Both the position numbers and the translations under genes were made by a program. This document shows positions 6,457 through 14,770 of a DNA stretch of 17,536 bases, piece after piece. Within the stretch, counting starts at the first letter, position 1; each line of letters begins with the position of its first letter. The notes under the pieces were generated by a model that saw only the letters and a program-made list of their open reading frames with translations, did not search any database and had not been told where the DNA came from. The DNA lies in assembly GCA_913061335.1 (NCBI GenBank), contig CAJXTP010000034.1, positions 1 to 17,536 on the forward strand, written 5' to 3'. The stretch is from an uncultured Loktanella sp. Lineage in GTDB: Bacteria > Pseudomonadota > Alphaproteobacteria > Rhodobacterales > Rhodobacteraceae.

Positions 6457-7863
6457 TCAGCGTCCCTTGTAAGCCAATAAGGCCAAACGACGCCCAACGT
6501 CGAGTTCTACGATTGGGGCAGGGTAAGCATCGCTTGCGCTAAGCTTCCAACTCTGAGGGATTGCTTCAAAAAACTGTTGTGCATGGTCCGTGTGATCAGA
6601 AAAACACTCCGCTAAGTATCTAGCGCGATAGTTTCGATCTTTGTCGAACTTTTCTGCTTGTGTGTCAGGATTGAAAATCCGAAAGAATGGTGCGGCATCG
6701 GGACCGGACCCTGCCGCCCATTGCCAACCCATTGCATTTGATGCCGGATCCCAGTCTATTAGGCAGTCTTCAAACCATTTCTGACCCACTTTCCAATGCG
6801 TCATCATATGCTTTGTCAAATATGATGCGACGATCATGCGTCCTCGGTTATGCATGGTACCAGTCACATACATTTCGCGCATGGCTGCATCGACCAATTG
6901 GATACCCGTGCGTCCCTGTTTCCAAGGAAGTGCATGAATTCCATCATCTTTCCATGGAAAGCTATTCCAGGCATCTTTCCAATTTTCCGAGACTATTGCA
7001 GGTGTATAGTAGGCGAGGTGGTAGGCAAATTCACGCCAAACAAGTTCTTTTAAGAATACCTCTGCATCCGATACGCCATCGTTCAATGTTTTCCATCCGG
7101 CGTGCCAAACGGCGCGAGGTGATATCTCTCCATAGGTTAGGTTTTCCGACAGGCGAGAGGTGCCATCTACAGAGAGTACATCTCGGGTGGTTTTATAATT
7201 TTCCACCTTGTTTTGGATAAAGATAGCAAGTCGCTCATTCGCAGCTTTTTCGCCGACGCAAACGTGCTTTGCGACAATCTTTGCACCGCGCTTCATTCCG
7301 AGACCCATATGCCATGAATCGAGATCGTCGCTACGGGGCCAAACTAGAGGCTCAGGAAGATGTGTGATCTCGGGCAATTCTTGTTCAAGAACAATGTTGC
7401 GCACTGCCTTCCACATCGGCGTGAATACCTTGTAATACCCACCTGTTTTGGTTTCTATTTTCCATGGCTCAAAGAGTAAGTGGCCTGGGTGGCTCTTTGC
7501 TTCCAACCCATCTGCCTTTAATCCAGTTTTTACATGTGTATCTCGTATGATTGCTGCCGGATCATAAGCGCGCGACCAATACACGGCACCTGCACCGGTT
7601 TCTTCCGCTAAGTCACGAAGGACATTTAGCGCCCGCCCACGCCTTAAAATTAATTTCGAGCCCATTTTTACAAGTGATTTTGCGAAGTGTTCAACTGCCA
7701 AGCCCAAACGCCATTTTGGTGCGGCACCATATGACTCCACGAGTTCATCATAAATGAAGACTGGGATGACTGGCCGCCCAGAAAGTACAGCAGCCGTGAG
7801 GCCGGGGTGGTCACTTAGTCGAAAGTCACGCCGCAGCCAATAAATTATAGGCGTTGTCTTCAT
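6457..7863 (-). CDS. phr: Class I deoxyribodipyrimidine photolyase (CPD photolyase), 468 aa
   Basis: Repairs cyclobutane pyrimidine dimers using blue light and reduced FAD. An N-terminal antenna-binding Rossmann domain (IYWLRRDFRLSDHPGL, residues 7-22) is followed by the helical FAD domain. Key features are ELVWREF (Glu278, dimer contact), MHNRGRMIVASYLTKH (residues 337-352), and WDPASNAMGWQWAAGSGPDAAPFFRIFNP (371-399) with Asn376 at the position contacting flavin N5 in photolyases, plus Trp residues of the electron-transfer chain (W380, W382). Length is typical of class I enzymes. The ATG at 7863 has GAGG upstream. It is the first gene of a two-gene unit with the dehydrogenase. The Asn at 376 argues for a true repair enzyme rather than a cryptochrome. 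Confidence 0.95.
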   Translation of the reverse strand: MKTTPIIYWLRRDFRLSDHPGLTAAVLSGRPVIPVFIYDELVESYGAAPKWRLGLAVEHFAKSLVKMGSKLILRRGRALNVLRDLAEETGAGAVYWSRAYDPAAIIRDTHVKTGLKADGLEAKSHPGHLLFEPWKIETKTGGYYKVFTPMWKAVRNIVLEQELPEITHLPEPLVWPRSDDLDSWHMGLGMKRGAKIVAKHVCVGEKAANERLAIFIQNKVENYKTTRDVLSVDGTSRLSENLTYGEISPRAVWHAGWKTLNDGVSDAEVFLKELVWREFAYHLAYYTPAIVSENWKDAWNSFPWKDDGIHALPWKQGRTGIQLVDAAMREMYVTGTMHNRGRMIVASYLTKHMMTHWKVGQKWFEDCLIDWDPASNAMGWQWAAGSGPDAAPFFRIFNPDTQAEKFDKDRNYRARYLAECFSDHTDHAQQFFEAIPQSWKLSASDAYPAPIVELDVGRRLALLAYKGR

Positions 7864-8218
7864 GACTCGACCTCTTGGTGTTGTTAGGACTCTAAGTTAC
7901 CATACCCGAACCAAACATCCATGCGCTTTAAAAATGGGATCGCTGAACAAGAGGGGTCGTCGAAAACGCCGAAAAGTTTGAGGTGAATAGCGGCAACATT
8001 GCTAACCATTCAATTGCCATAACCGATGGCCGGTTAGGGCCGTCCCTGTCGGTGCAGCGTCGTCCGGCAGATGCACATGCTGCGGCCGATCTAATGGCGG
8101 CAGTGAGCCCAAAGTAACTAAATTCCTGCTGTGCAGCTAATGGCAGCTAAGTTCGAAAAGCGCGATTGCATGTGAGTTCGACGCCCGTAGGGAGTGTTCA
8201 GGCGTTCCGCGACGAGTT
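7864..8218. other. Intergenic stretch, upstream of phr, with no recognisable gene
   Basis: The bases next to 7863 must carry the photolyase promoter, but I see no convincing -35/-10 pair or light-regulator box. Further in, TAACCG (8020-8025) and CGGTTA (8031-8036) form a small stem. The stretch 8065-8151 contains short imperfect repeats (TCTAATGGCGGC and GCTAATGGCAGC). The piece GGCAGCTAAG (8142-8151) recurs at 17316-17325, which suggests remains of a dispersed repeat. No RNA gene is apparent. Confidence 0.4.
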
Positions 8219-8452
8219 TCAGATTTTGGAAGCCATGTTTTCCCATGCTTTCTTGCGCGAATGTGTCTGCCAGAATTCGATGTCGAGCTTGAAGCTTATG
8301 GCCGCCGCCTTGGTGATCGCTTCACGCCTAACGCCGCCGACGATGAACGGAATAGGTATGTTCTTAAAGCTAAAAACCCCAAAGCCTACATTCCGTCCGT
8401 CGCTGAACTTTGCGGCAGCAACGATATCCGATAGGGTTTCTGACTCAACCAA
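8219..8452 (-). CDS. Doubtful small frame at the 3' end of the catabolic operon, 77 aa
   Basis: A TTG-initiated frame whose start overlaps the last codons of the racemase-like gene (stop at 8445-8447). The translation has a plausible mixed composition (ETLSDIVAAAKFSDGRNVGFGVFSFKNIPIPFIVGG) but no family I recognise, no good ribosome binding site and no ATG. It may be a coupled small protein, the relic of a longer gene truncated by rearrangement, or chance. A plus-strand frame covering 8166-8579 is even less protein-like. Confidence 0.25.
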   Translation of the reverse strand: MVESETLSDIVAAAKFSDGRNVGFGVFSFKNIPIPFIVGGVRREAITKAAAISFKLDIEFWQTHSRKKAWENMASKI

Positions 8453-9170
8453 ACTGGGGTGGGTTGAATGCGCGATGCACGTTTTCGATCATGGTGATAA
8501 AATCAAAGACCGGCAAACCTGTCGCGCGTTGGATATCTTTTGCATATGGTGGCAGCTCGCTGCACTCGAGCAAGATTGAACCGATTGCTGGGTTATCTTT
8601 CTGAAGTTGAACGGCAGTTTTCACCGCACCCAACTTGACAGCATCGTTGTCCAGAGTGACCGCATTGGCCAAGACACTGTTTTTGAATGCTGCAACTAGA
8701 TCCATGCCTGCTATTGCGACGGGTAGTTCTTGGGGCACATCACAAGCACGAAAATGTGCCGCTTTCAGGCAAGTAGCGTCAGCTGTAATAACGCCAACAG
8801 GTTTGCCGGTCAGAGCGTACATGTAGGGAATTTGTAATAGGCTGGAAGAAAAGACTGGAACACCCACAGCCTCTTGTAGTTCCTTTTGGAACTGCGCCAT
8901 GAACCCACAAGCCCCTGTAATCGCACGAACACCTTCGTTCTGCAATTGCCGCGCGGCATCGACGAAAGTCCCTAACAACGACGCATCGCCCTCGTACAAC
9001 AATCGTTCAATCGAAGCGCCCTTTACTTCTGCGTAACGCACAGGAAACTGATATGATTGTGCGTTGGCAACGTTGCCACGGACAAAAGGGTACTGACAAT
9101 CCAGAACCATAATGCCGATATCTTGGCCCGTCCAAGACGGTGATGATCCTGCAGAGTGATAAATCGTCAC
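8445..9170 (-). CDS. Asp/Glu racemase-family protein, 241 aa, last firm gene of the catabolic operon
   Basis: The sequence fits the cofactor-independent Asp/Glu/hydantoin racemase superfamily: two internally related halves with a Cys in each. Cys88 is in ITGACGFMAQFQ and Cys203 in ILLECSELPPYA, matching the two-base, two-thiol mechanism of amino acid racemases. No signal peptide is present, so it is cytosolic. It starts with GTG overlapping the stop of the flavoprotein gene by 4 nt (GTGA), so it is translationally coupled to the aminoadipate/pipecolate genes. Inference: it may interconvert enantiomers of a pathway compound (2-aminoadipate, lysine or pipecolate). No member that I know is assigned to this pathway. 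Related proteins also include maleate isomerase and arylmalonate decarboxylase types, so non-racemase chemistry is possible. Confidence 0.85.
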   Translation of the reverse strand: MTIYHSAGSSPSWTGQDIGIMVLDCQYPFVRGNVANAQSYQFPVRYAEVKGASIERLLYEGDASLLGTFVDAARQLQNEGVRAITGACGFMAQFQKELQEAVGVPVFSSSLLQIPYMYALTGKPVGVITADATCLKAAHFRACDVPQELPVAIAGMDLVAAFKNSVLANAVTLDNDAVKLGAVKTAVQLQKDNPAIGSILLECSELPPYAKDIQRATGLPVFDFITMIENVHRAFNPPQFG

Positions 9171-10567
9171 TTAGGTGTCTCCAATTTTCTAATTGGGCGC
9201 GACGCAAAGAGATCACCTTGACGTTTCAGCTGTGTTTCTTCCAACACCGAATAGCGTTCGAAATAGCGGATGTTTTTGGGGCCGATCCCGTGTTCCGCCG
9301 AATATGATGCGCCAAACCTTTCGACAGCAGCCTCGACAACCCAATCGCGCAATTCAAGCTCATAATCTGACGTTAGCGGTCCACCGGACTTGATCAAATT
9401 GAAGTGCAAGCCGCCGTCACCTAGGTGCCCGAAATCGCAAATTTCAATTTCGGGAAATTCCTGAGGCAGCATCCGTGCCATCTCGGCCCGAAAAGCGATC
9501 ACTTTGTCGCGGGTGAAGCCCAAATCAAATGCGATCAGTGGCCCTGCAGATTTAACCCCTTCGGAAAGCGCGTGTCGTAATGCCCAAATCTCTTCAGGAC
9601 GGCCAAATAATGCATCTTGAAGCGGGGCATTTTCCAATTCCCATGCCTCCATAAGAGCGGATTGCAAAACCTCGTCTAATGGTGTGTCCCACGGTGCTTT
9701 GGACGTTGTACGTGAAACTTCAATCAGCACCGCATTTGGGGGGATGATGCCGTCCTCAAATGCGTTTTTCAGAGACGACACATGTGCGAAAGCGTGCCGC
9801 ATCGCAGGCTCTGACATGAATTCGTAGGCCGATAGTAACGGGCCAAGCCTTGCTTCAAGATGCTGCAACAATACCAACATAGCTGCGTCGCTGCTTGGTA
9901 CAATAATCGCTGTTTCCTGTTCTTGGACAACCGGTTCCAGGTTCAAAATCACCTCTGTGATGACGCCGTACCATCCGGAAGTACCGATATAATTTTGCTT
10001 CCAGTCTGGGCCAGTGTTGTTTTTGCGTACAGGGGAACCAAGCGTCAAAATATCCGCCTCAACCGTGTTCAATACGACCGTGAGGCCAAGAACATTGCGA
10101 CGCACATCGCCATAACGCAAAAACCGCCCACCGCCGGTATTCGTCGCCACCATTCCACCAATCATCGGATCAGAACCAAGGTCGATCGGGAAGAACAGCC
10201 CGTGTTCGGTAAGACGCGCATTCACATCAGACAGCCGAAGTCCGGCACCAACGGTTACGGAGCGATTTGCAAGATCGACCTTAAAGACACCGCGCAGCTT
10301 ATCAAGACTGAGAACTGCCATTTGGCCAGTATCATCGGGAACGGACGCACCAACTAGGCCGGTGTTTCCCGATTGTGGAACAAAGGGAATGTCGTGAGAC
10401 GCGCAGTGATGTACGCACAGTGCGACCTCTTGCGTTGAGGTCGGGCGCAGCACAATCGGGCTTTGACCTCGCTCACCGCGCACACCTTCCAAATAGGTTA
10501 CCATGTCACGCGGCGTAGTGATATTTGCGATCCGCTCAGGCACGGCGCACGTTTTGTTTAACGACAT
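9167..10567 (-). CDS. FAD-linked D-2-hydroxyglutarate dehydrogenase-type oxidoreductase, 466 aa
   Basis: Belongs to the GlcD/D2HGDH flavoprotein family. The PCMH-type FAD domain covers residues about 35-215 with PQSGNTGLVGAS (64-75) and IGGMVATNTGGGRFLRYGDVRRNVLGL (136-162). The C-terminal lobe has GHLGDGGLHFN (His381, His388) and YSAEHGIGPKN (Glu425, His426), the metal and substrate site of 2-hydroxyacid oxidisers. Lactate, glycolate and hydroxyglutarate enzymes share this build. The context decides: its ATG overlaps the stop of the 2-oxoadipate dioxygenase/decarboxylase gene (TGATG), whose product is D-2-hydroxyglutarate. The likely reaction is therefore D-2-hydroxyglutarate to 2-oxoglutarate, feeding the TCA cycle. 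In Pseudomonas putida this step is attributed to the much larger YdiJ, so this would be a non-orthologous replacement. Confidence 0.88.
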   Translation of the reverse strand: MSLNKTCAVPERIANITTPRDMVTYLEGVRGERGQSPIVLRPTSTQEVALCVHHCASHDIPFVPQSGNTGLVGASVPDDTGQMAVLSLDKLRGVFKVDLANRSVTVGAGLRLSDVNARLTEHGLFFPIDLGSDPMIGGMVATNTGGGRFLRYGDVRRNVLGLTVVLNTVEADILTLGSPVRKNNTGPDWKQNYIGTSGWYGVITEVILNLEPVVQEQETAIIVPSSDAAMLVLLQHLEARLGPLLSAYEFMSEPAMRHAFAHVSSLKNAFEDGIIPPNAVLIEVSRTTSKAPWDTPLDEVLQSALMEAWELENAPLQDALFGRPEEIWALRHALSEGVKSAGPLIAFDLGFTRDKVIAFRAEMARMLPQEFPEIEICDFGHLGDGGLHFNLIKSGGPLTSDYELELRDWVVEAAVERFGASYSAEHGIGPKNIRYFERYSVLEETQLKRQGDLFASRPIRKLETPK

Positions 10568-11958
10568 CAGGTGGCTGCTCGAGACGCGCGAAGTTGAGCG
10601 CGACAGCGAACCAACGTGGTGGCTTGGATGTCTTCGTAAAGCGCAAATTCGTCTACGATATTTAGGCCAAGAGCCGCTTCAAACTGAATTCGGTTTGATG
10701 CCGTTTGTCGATGACTACTGGTTTCGTCACCAAGATTGGATTGAAAAATCCCGGCCGCGCTCACAGGTAAAAAATCTTCATAGATAACTGGGCTAAGGAA
10801 CAATACGCCAGCGTCCAAAAGCGCATTGATTTTCGCATCCACATCATTCACTTTCGTGGCGTCAGCTAGGCTGTATTTGAAATAGGCTAGGCCTTGGTCG
10901 TGCATGTCACGCCAGTTGTCCGGAAACGCCTTAAAAATATGTTCTAAACGCGTAACATAAGTTTTTGCATTTGATCCGTCGCCTGCAGGCAAGACATCTT
11001 CGCGGACCTTGGCCAACAACACATCGTACAGCGCACGACCTTTTGGCGTCAAAGCAGCTCCTCGTTGTTCTACCTCACCAAAGCGCGCGGTATGCGTGCC
11101 TTCGGAGAAACTGCCATCAGAATTAGGAAACCGGACAACTTCGTCTAGCGCCTTAAATGATGTTTGGCGCAGCAAAATTGGACAGACTCTGCGCGGAGGG
11201 CCCTCAACAATTGCTTTGGCGGATAAGTGTTGGGCGATCATGGAGGTTTGTGCCACATCAATGTCCAACGTGCGAGGCGTCAGGTGGTTGATGTGCGGGC
11301 CTCTGAAGGACACAACGTCGGCGATCAGCCGGTGCGTGCCGTTTAACGCATCAAAGGTTTGCGCATCAATGCAAGCGTCTGAATGCCAACGGAATGTCTC
11401 TAATATTTGGGCAATAAATGTGACGGCATCGTCATCGCTCAGACCGCCATCTTTTTCGGCTTGTATCGTCAGCGCAATTGCTTGGTTCGTGAAGATTTGG
11501 CGATTGGACAAAGCAACTTGGGCTTTGTCACGCAGTTCTTCATCTTCGATCAATTCCAACCGCAACAATGACGTAAAAACGCGGAAAGGGTTTTGGGCTA
11601 GATCACCACGAGAGATGGGCCTAAATGCAGTTGAATGAACTGGAACCGATGCGACGGACAAATCGTAATATCCTACGGGGTGCATCCCCATTACCGCAAA
11701 AACACGCGCCATCATGGCGAGTTCTTGTGCTGTTCCCAAACGGATTGCTCCGTGGCGTTCTTGAGTGATCCGCTGGGTATCTTCCTCTGGTGTCAGATTT
11801 AGAGTTGCGGCGTGATCCCCTGTAAGGACGTCGTCATTTACGACCCCGACAATGTCGATCAGCTGACCATAAGCGGGGACTTCGGTCCGATACATAACAG
11901 ACATTGCGTTGGAAAAATCAGCACGAATTTCATTGGTGCCGCGGAAGTGTAGGGTCAT
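10567..11958 (-). CDS. hglS: 2-oxoadipate dioxygenase/decarboxylase (HglS, DUF1338), 463 aa
   Basis: A DUF1338/VOC-type Fe(II) enzyme that converts 2-oxoadipate plus O2 to D-2-hydroxyglutarate and CO2. The family signatures are all present: MGMHPVGYYDLSV with His93 followed by STAFRP, GPHINHLTPRTLD (His222/His225), and THTARFGEVEQRGAALTPKGR with Glu295/Glu297. These correspond to the two-His-one-Glu iron site known from P. putida HglS. Full family length. ATG at 11958 has GGAG 8 nt upstream; the gene begins 24 nt after the oxidase stop, and its stop overlaps the start of the flavoprotein that would use its product. Earlier annotations often call this family hypothetical or YdcJ-like. Confidence 0.93.
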   Translation of the reverse strand: MTLHFRGTNEIRADFSNAMSVMYRTEVPAYGQLIDIVGVVNDDVLTGDHAATLNLTPEEDTQRITQERHGAIRLGTAQELAMMARVFAVMGMHPVGYYDLSVASVPVHSTAFRPISRGDLAQNPFRVFTSLLRLELIEDEELRDKAQVALSNRQIFTNQAIALTIQAEKDGGLSDDDAVTFIAQILETFRWHSDACIDAQTFDALNGTHRLIADVVSFRGPHINHLTPRTLDIDVAQTSMIAQHLSAKAIVEGPPRRVCPILLRQTSFKALDEVVRFPNSDGSFSEGTHTARFGEVEQRGAALTPKGRALYDVLLAKVREDVLPAGDGSNAKTYVTRLEHIFKAFPDNWRDMHDQGLAYFKYSLADATKVNDVDAKINALLDAGVLFLSPVIYEDFLPVSAAGIFQSNLGDETSSHRQTASNRIQFEAALGLNIVDEFALYEDIQATTLVRCRAQLRASRAAT

Positions 11959-11982
11959 AAGAATGCTCCGGTTGGGTTTGGT

Positions 11983-13248
11983 CTATAAACGTGCATTCAC
12001 GAGGTGGGTCATAACCGATCCAAACTCGTAATATGCACTTTTGGCAGCGGCGTTCGGTTCGTGTGTCGGTGGGTTAAGATCCATGGGCAGTTCACCTTTT
12101 CCCATCGCCCAGTCGGCAGCGGCGGCACCAAAAATCGTACCGGGTGAAATTCCTCGCCCACTGTAACCGAAAATGGAAATACCCAGTGCGCCGCGTTGCT
12201 CGACGCGGGGCAAGTAGCTGGATGTCATGGCAATCCGTCCGGTCCACGATCGTTCAAACGGGACATTTTTGAGTTGAGGGAACAACTGAATGAGCTTGCG
12301 CATGGCCCATGTGGCGTGCGCCTGCCGACCAAGCCCGTCAAGGTTGCCAAATGCGCCAAATATCATCCGGCCCGCTTGGTCTAATCGGAAGGATGACATG
12401 ATCATCGCAGTGTCCCAGCACCCTTCACGCGCACCAAGAATACCGGAAAGCAAATTTTCGGGTATAGGAGCGGTAGCAAGCTGGAAAAAATATGCTGGAA
12501 TGATGTTATTTTTGGGTGCGCCGTCTGTTGTATAGGCATTGGTCGCTTGGATGAGGCGCGCAGCTTTCACTTCACCGTGGGTCGTCTTAACCCGCCAACC
12601 GGAACCGTCCTCTTCAACAGAAATTGCAGATGAGTTTTCGAAAATTTGCGCTCCCAGTTGTGACGCTGCTTGCGCTAGACCCTGTACATAAGCCAAAGGC
12701 TGGATGGTCCCTGCTCGCCCATCCCACAAGGCACCGCAGTAGGCTTCTGACCCTGTACGTGACACTGTTTCAGATGCATTGAGCAGTTTGACTGGGGCCT
12801 TGCGAGTTTGCTGTTGCGCGAACCGTTTCTCTAAGTCGCACAACCCAGCTTGCGAATGAGCACAATGCAGCGTGCCTTGCCGCTCTGCTTCGCATTGGAT
12901 TTGAAGTTGTTCAATCAAGCCAAAAACAATGTCGGGACCACCAGAAAGAATGCTATTTAGCTTCTCTCCGGCTTTTTTGCCCAGCTTTTGTTCAACTTCA
13001 TCTGGCGGGGTCCAAAGGCCAGCATTGACCAAGCCGACATTGCGACCTGACCCGCCAAACCCGATAGTATGTGCTTCGAGTAAAGCAACAGACGCGCCAC
13101 CAACGGCCAAATGAAAGGCCGCAGATACACCGGTAAAGCCGCCACCAATGACGACAACATCAACATCGATGTTGTCGTCAAGGTGTTGCCATTCAGGCGT
13201 GTCAGTAGCAGTCGATGTCCACAAACTTTTAGAGGTTTGGCGTGTCAT
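11983..13248 (-). CDS. amaA: FAD-dependent amine oxidase of the L-pipecolate oxidase (AmaA) type, 421 aa
   Basis: A DAO-family flavoprotein. The FAD-binding VVVIGGGFTGVSAAFHL lies at residues 31-47, the second nucleotide element GASVALLEAHTIGFGGSGRN at 51-70, and the C-terminal FAD contact FGYSGRGISPGTIFGAAAADW near residue 370. AmaA oxidises L-pipecolate to piperideine-6-carboxylate, the cyclic form of 2-aminoadipate semialdehyde. The relatives gamma-glutamylputrescine oxidase and other ring-amine oxidases look alike, so the substrate call rests on its place directly after the AmaB-type dehydrogenase. The ATG at 13248 is chosen because GAGG lies 6 nt upstream, overlapping the amaB stop. A TTG at 13266 is in frame but lacks this support. 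Confidence 0.82.
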   Translation of the reverse strand: MTRQTSKSLWTSTATDTPEWQHLDDNIDVDVVVIGGGFTGVSAAFHLAVGGASVALLEAHTIGFGGSGRNVGLVNAGLWTPPDEVEQKLGKKAGEKLNSILSGGPDIVFGLIEQLQIQCEAERQGTLHCAHSQAGLCDLEKRFAQQQTRKAPVKLLNASETVSRTGSEAYCGALWDGRAGTIQPLAYVQGLAQAASQLGAQIFENSSAISVEEDGSGWRVKTTHGEVKAARLIQATNAYTTDGAPKNNIIPAYFFQLATAPIPENLLSGILGAREGCWDTAMIMSSFRLDQAGRMIFGAFGNLDGLGRQAHATWAMRKLIQLFPQLKNVPFERSWTGRIAMTSSYLPRVEQRGALGISIFGYSGRGISPGTIFGAAAADWAMGKGELPMDLNPPTHEPNAAAKSAYYEFGSVMTHLVNARL

Positions 13249-13255
13249 ACTGGCC

Positions 13256-14758
13256 TCAGATCTCAAAAGTGATGCCTTGCGCCAACGGAAGTTCGCGCGA
13301 GTAGTTCACTGTGCTGGTCTGACGGCGCATATAGGCGCGCCACGCGTCTGATCCGCTTTCTCGACCACCCCCCGTTTCTTTTTCACCGCCAAAGGCCCCG
13401 CCAATTTCAGCGCCCGAAGGACCAATATTAACGTTTGCGATCCCGCAATCAGATCCAACAGCGGACAGAAATTCTTCGGTTTCGCGGACATCAGTTGAAA
13501 AGATGCATGATGACAAACCTTGTGGCACGGCATTTTGCAGGGCAATCGCGTCATCCAAATCGTTGTATTTCACAACGTAAAGTATTGGTGCAAACGTCTC
13601 GGTATGCATGATCGCAGATTGAGCTGGCATCTCGACAATCGCTGGAGAAACATACGCCGCATTGGGGAATTTTTCGGTCAACGTGCGACCGCCGCCATGC
13701 ACAGTGCCGCCTTCAGCTTTTGCGCTTTCAAGTGCGTGCTCCATCGCCGTCATGGCGCCGTCATCGATCAATGGACCAACCAATGTCCCGTCTGCCAACG
13801 GATCACCAATTGCTAACCCTGCGTAGACCTTGGCAAGGCGCGGAACCAATTCACTATAAACGTCTTCATGTACGATCAAGCGGCGCAGCGACGTACAGCG
13901 TTGCCCGGCAGTGCCAACAGCCGAGAAGACAATCGCGCGGATAGCCATTTCCAAATCAGCGGATGGTGCGACAATCATCGCGTTATTTCCACCCAGTTCA
14001 AGGATGGTTTTACCAAGGCGTTTGGACATGTCAGCCGCCACGGCTTTGCCCATCGGGACAGAACCTGTGGCTGAAACCAAAGCCACATCAGCAGATGCGG
14101 TCAACAATTCGCCAAGATCTCGTTCGCCGACCAGAGATTGGATCAAACCATCCGGAGCATCATCACCGAATGCGGCCATGGTACGGTCACAAATTTTCTG
14201 AATTGCAAGCTGGGTCAATGGTGTCTTTTCGGAAGGCTTCGCAATGACAGGGTCGCCGCAAACCAAAGCCAACGCGGCGTTCCAACACCACGGAGCAGCT
14301 GGGAAGTTAAAGGCCGTAATGATGCCAACCGTACCAATCGGATGCCATGTTTCGCGCATCGCATGGCCGGGGCGTTCGGATGCAATAGTCAAGCCGTGCA
14401 ACTGGCGCGACAGGCCAACAGCATAATCGCAAATGTCGATCATTTCTTGAACTTCGCCTAAGCCTTCTTGATAAATCTTACCGCATTCCAGTGAAACAAG
14501 ACGGCCAAGGTTTTCTTTCTCACGACGTAATTCTTCACCCAACAGGCGGACCAACTCACCTCGACGAGGTGCAGGCACTTTGCGCCATGCCTTAAATGCG
14601 ATGACGCTGTTGGCAATCATAGCCTTTGCGTCCGTGGTGGAATGCATGGGCACCATGGCAATTTCACTGCCGTCGACTGGCGTGGTAACACGCAAGGTGC
14701 CGCCGCTGGTTTGGGAGGCATCCAGTTGGCAGGCGTCGAGAATAGGTTGATAGGTCAT
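13256..14758 (-). CDS. amaB: L-2-aminoadipate semialdehyde dehydrogenase (AmaB, ALDH7/antiquitin type), 500 aa
   Basis: NAD(P)-dependent aldehyde dehydrogenase. TAFNFPAAPWCWN holds the oxyanion Asn151, IAKPSEKTP holds Lys174, ELGGNNA holds the general base Glu254, and GTAGQRCTSLRR carries the catalytic Cys288. The GNNA and AGQRCTSLRR forms and the C-terminal INFEI-like tail (NVNIGPSGAEIGGAFGGEK, then RELPLAQGITFEI) are typical of ALDH7 (antiquitin), which oxidises 2-aminoadipate semialdehyde to 2-aminoadipate. The ATG at 14758 has AAAGGA upstream, embedded in the end of the aminotransferase gene 12 nt away. It sits between the aminotransferase, which uses its product, and the oxidase, which makes its substrate. 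Confidence 0.92.
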   Translation of the reverse strand: MTYQPILDACQLDASQTSGGTLRVTTPVDGSEIAMVPMHSTTDAKAMIANSVIAFKAWRKVPAPRRGELVRLLGEELRREKENLGRLVSLECGKIYQEGLGEVQEMIDICDYAVGLSRQLHGLTIASERPGHAMRETWHPIGTVGIITAFNFPAAPWCWNAALALVCGDPVIAKPSEKTPLTQLAIQKICDRTMAAFGDDAPDGLIQSLVGERDLGELLTASADVALVSATGSVPMGKAVAADMSKRLGKTILELGGNNAMIVAPSADLEMAIRAIVFSAVGTAGQRCTSLRRLIVHEDVYSELVPRLAKVYAGLAIGDPLADGTLVGPLIDDGAMTAMEHALESAKAEGGTVHGGGRTLTEKFPNAAYVSPAIVEMPAQSAIMHTETFAPILYVVKYNDLDDAIALQNAVPQGLSSCIFSTDVRETEEFLSAVGSDCGIANVNIGPSGAEIGGAFGGEKETGGGRESGSDAWRAYMRRQTSTVNYSRELPLAQGITFEI

Positions 14759-14770
14759 GAGAGGTCCTTT

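Noticed and set aside
6687..7220. A 177-codon plus-strand frame
   Set aside because: Antisense to the photolyase; rich in His, Arg and Ser as expected of a shadow frame.
8166..8579. Plus-strand frame of 137 codons
   Set aside because: Overlaps the 3' end of the racemase gene in antisense and has no ribosome binding site or family resemblance.
9860..10357. A 165-codon plus-strand frame
   Set aside because: Antisense to the D2HGDH-type gene and without protein-like composition or motifs.
11009..11638. A 209-codon plus-strand frame
   Set aside because: It lies wholly antisense to hglS, whose motifs are unmistakable; the translation is Ser/Arg/Cys-rich with no family features.
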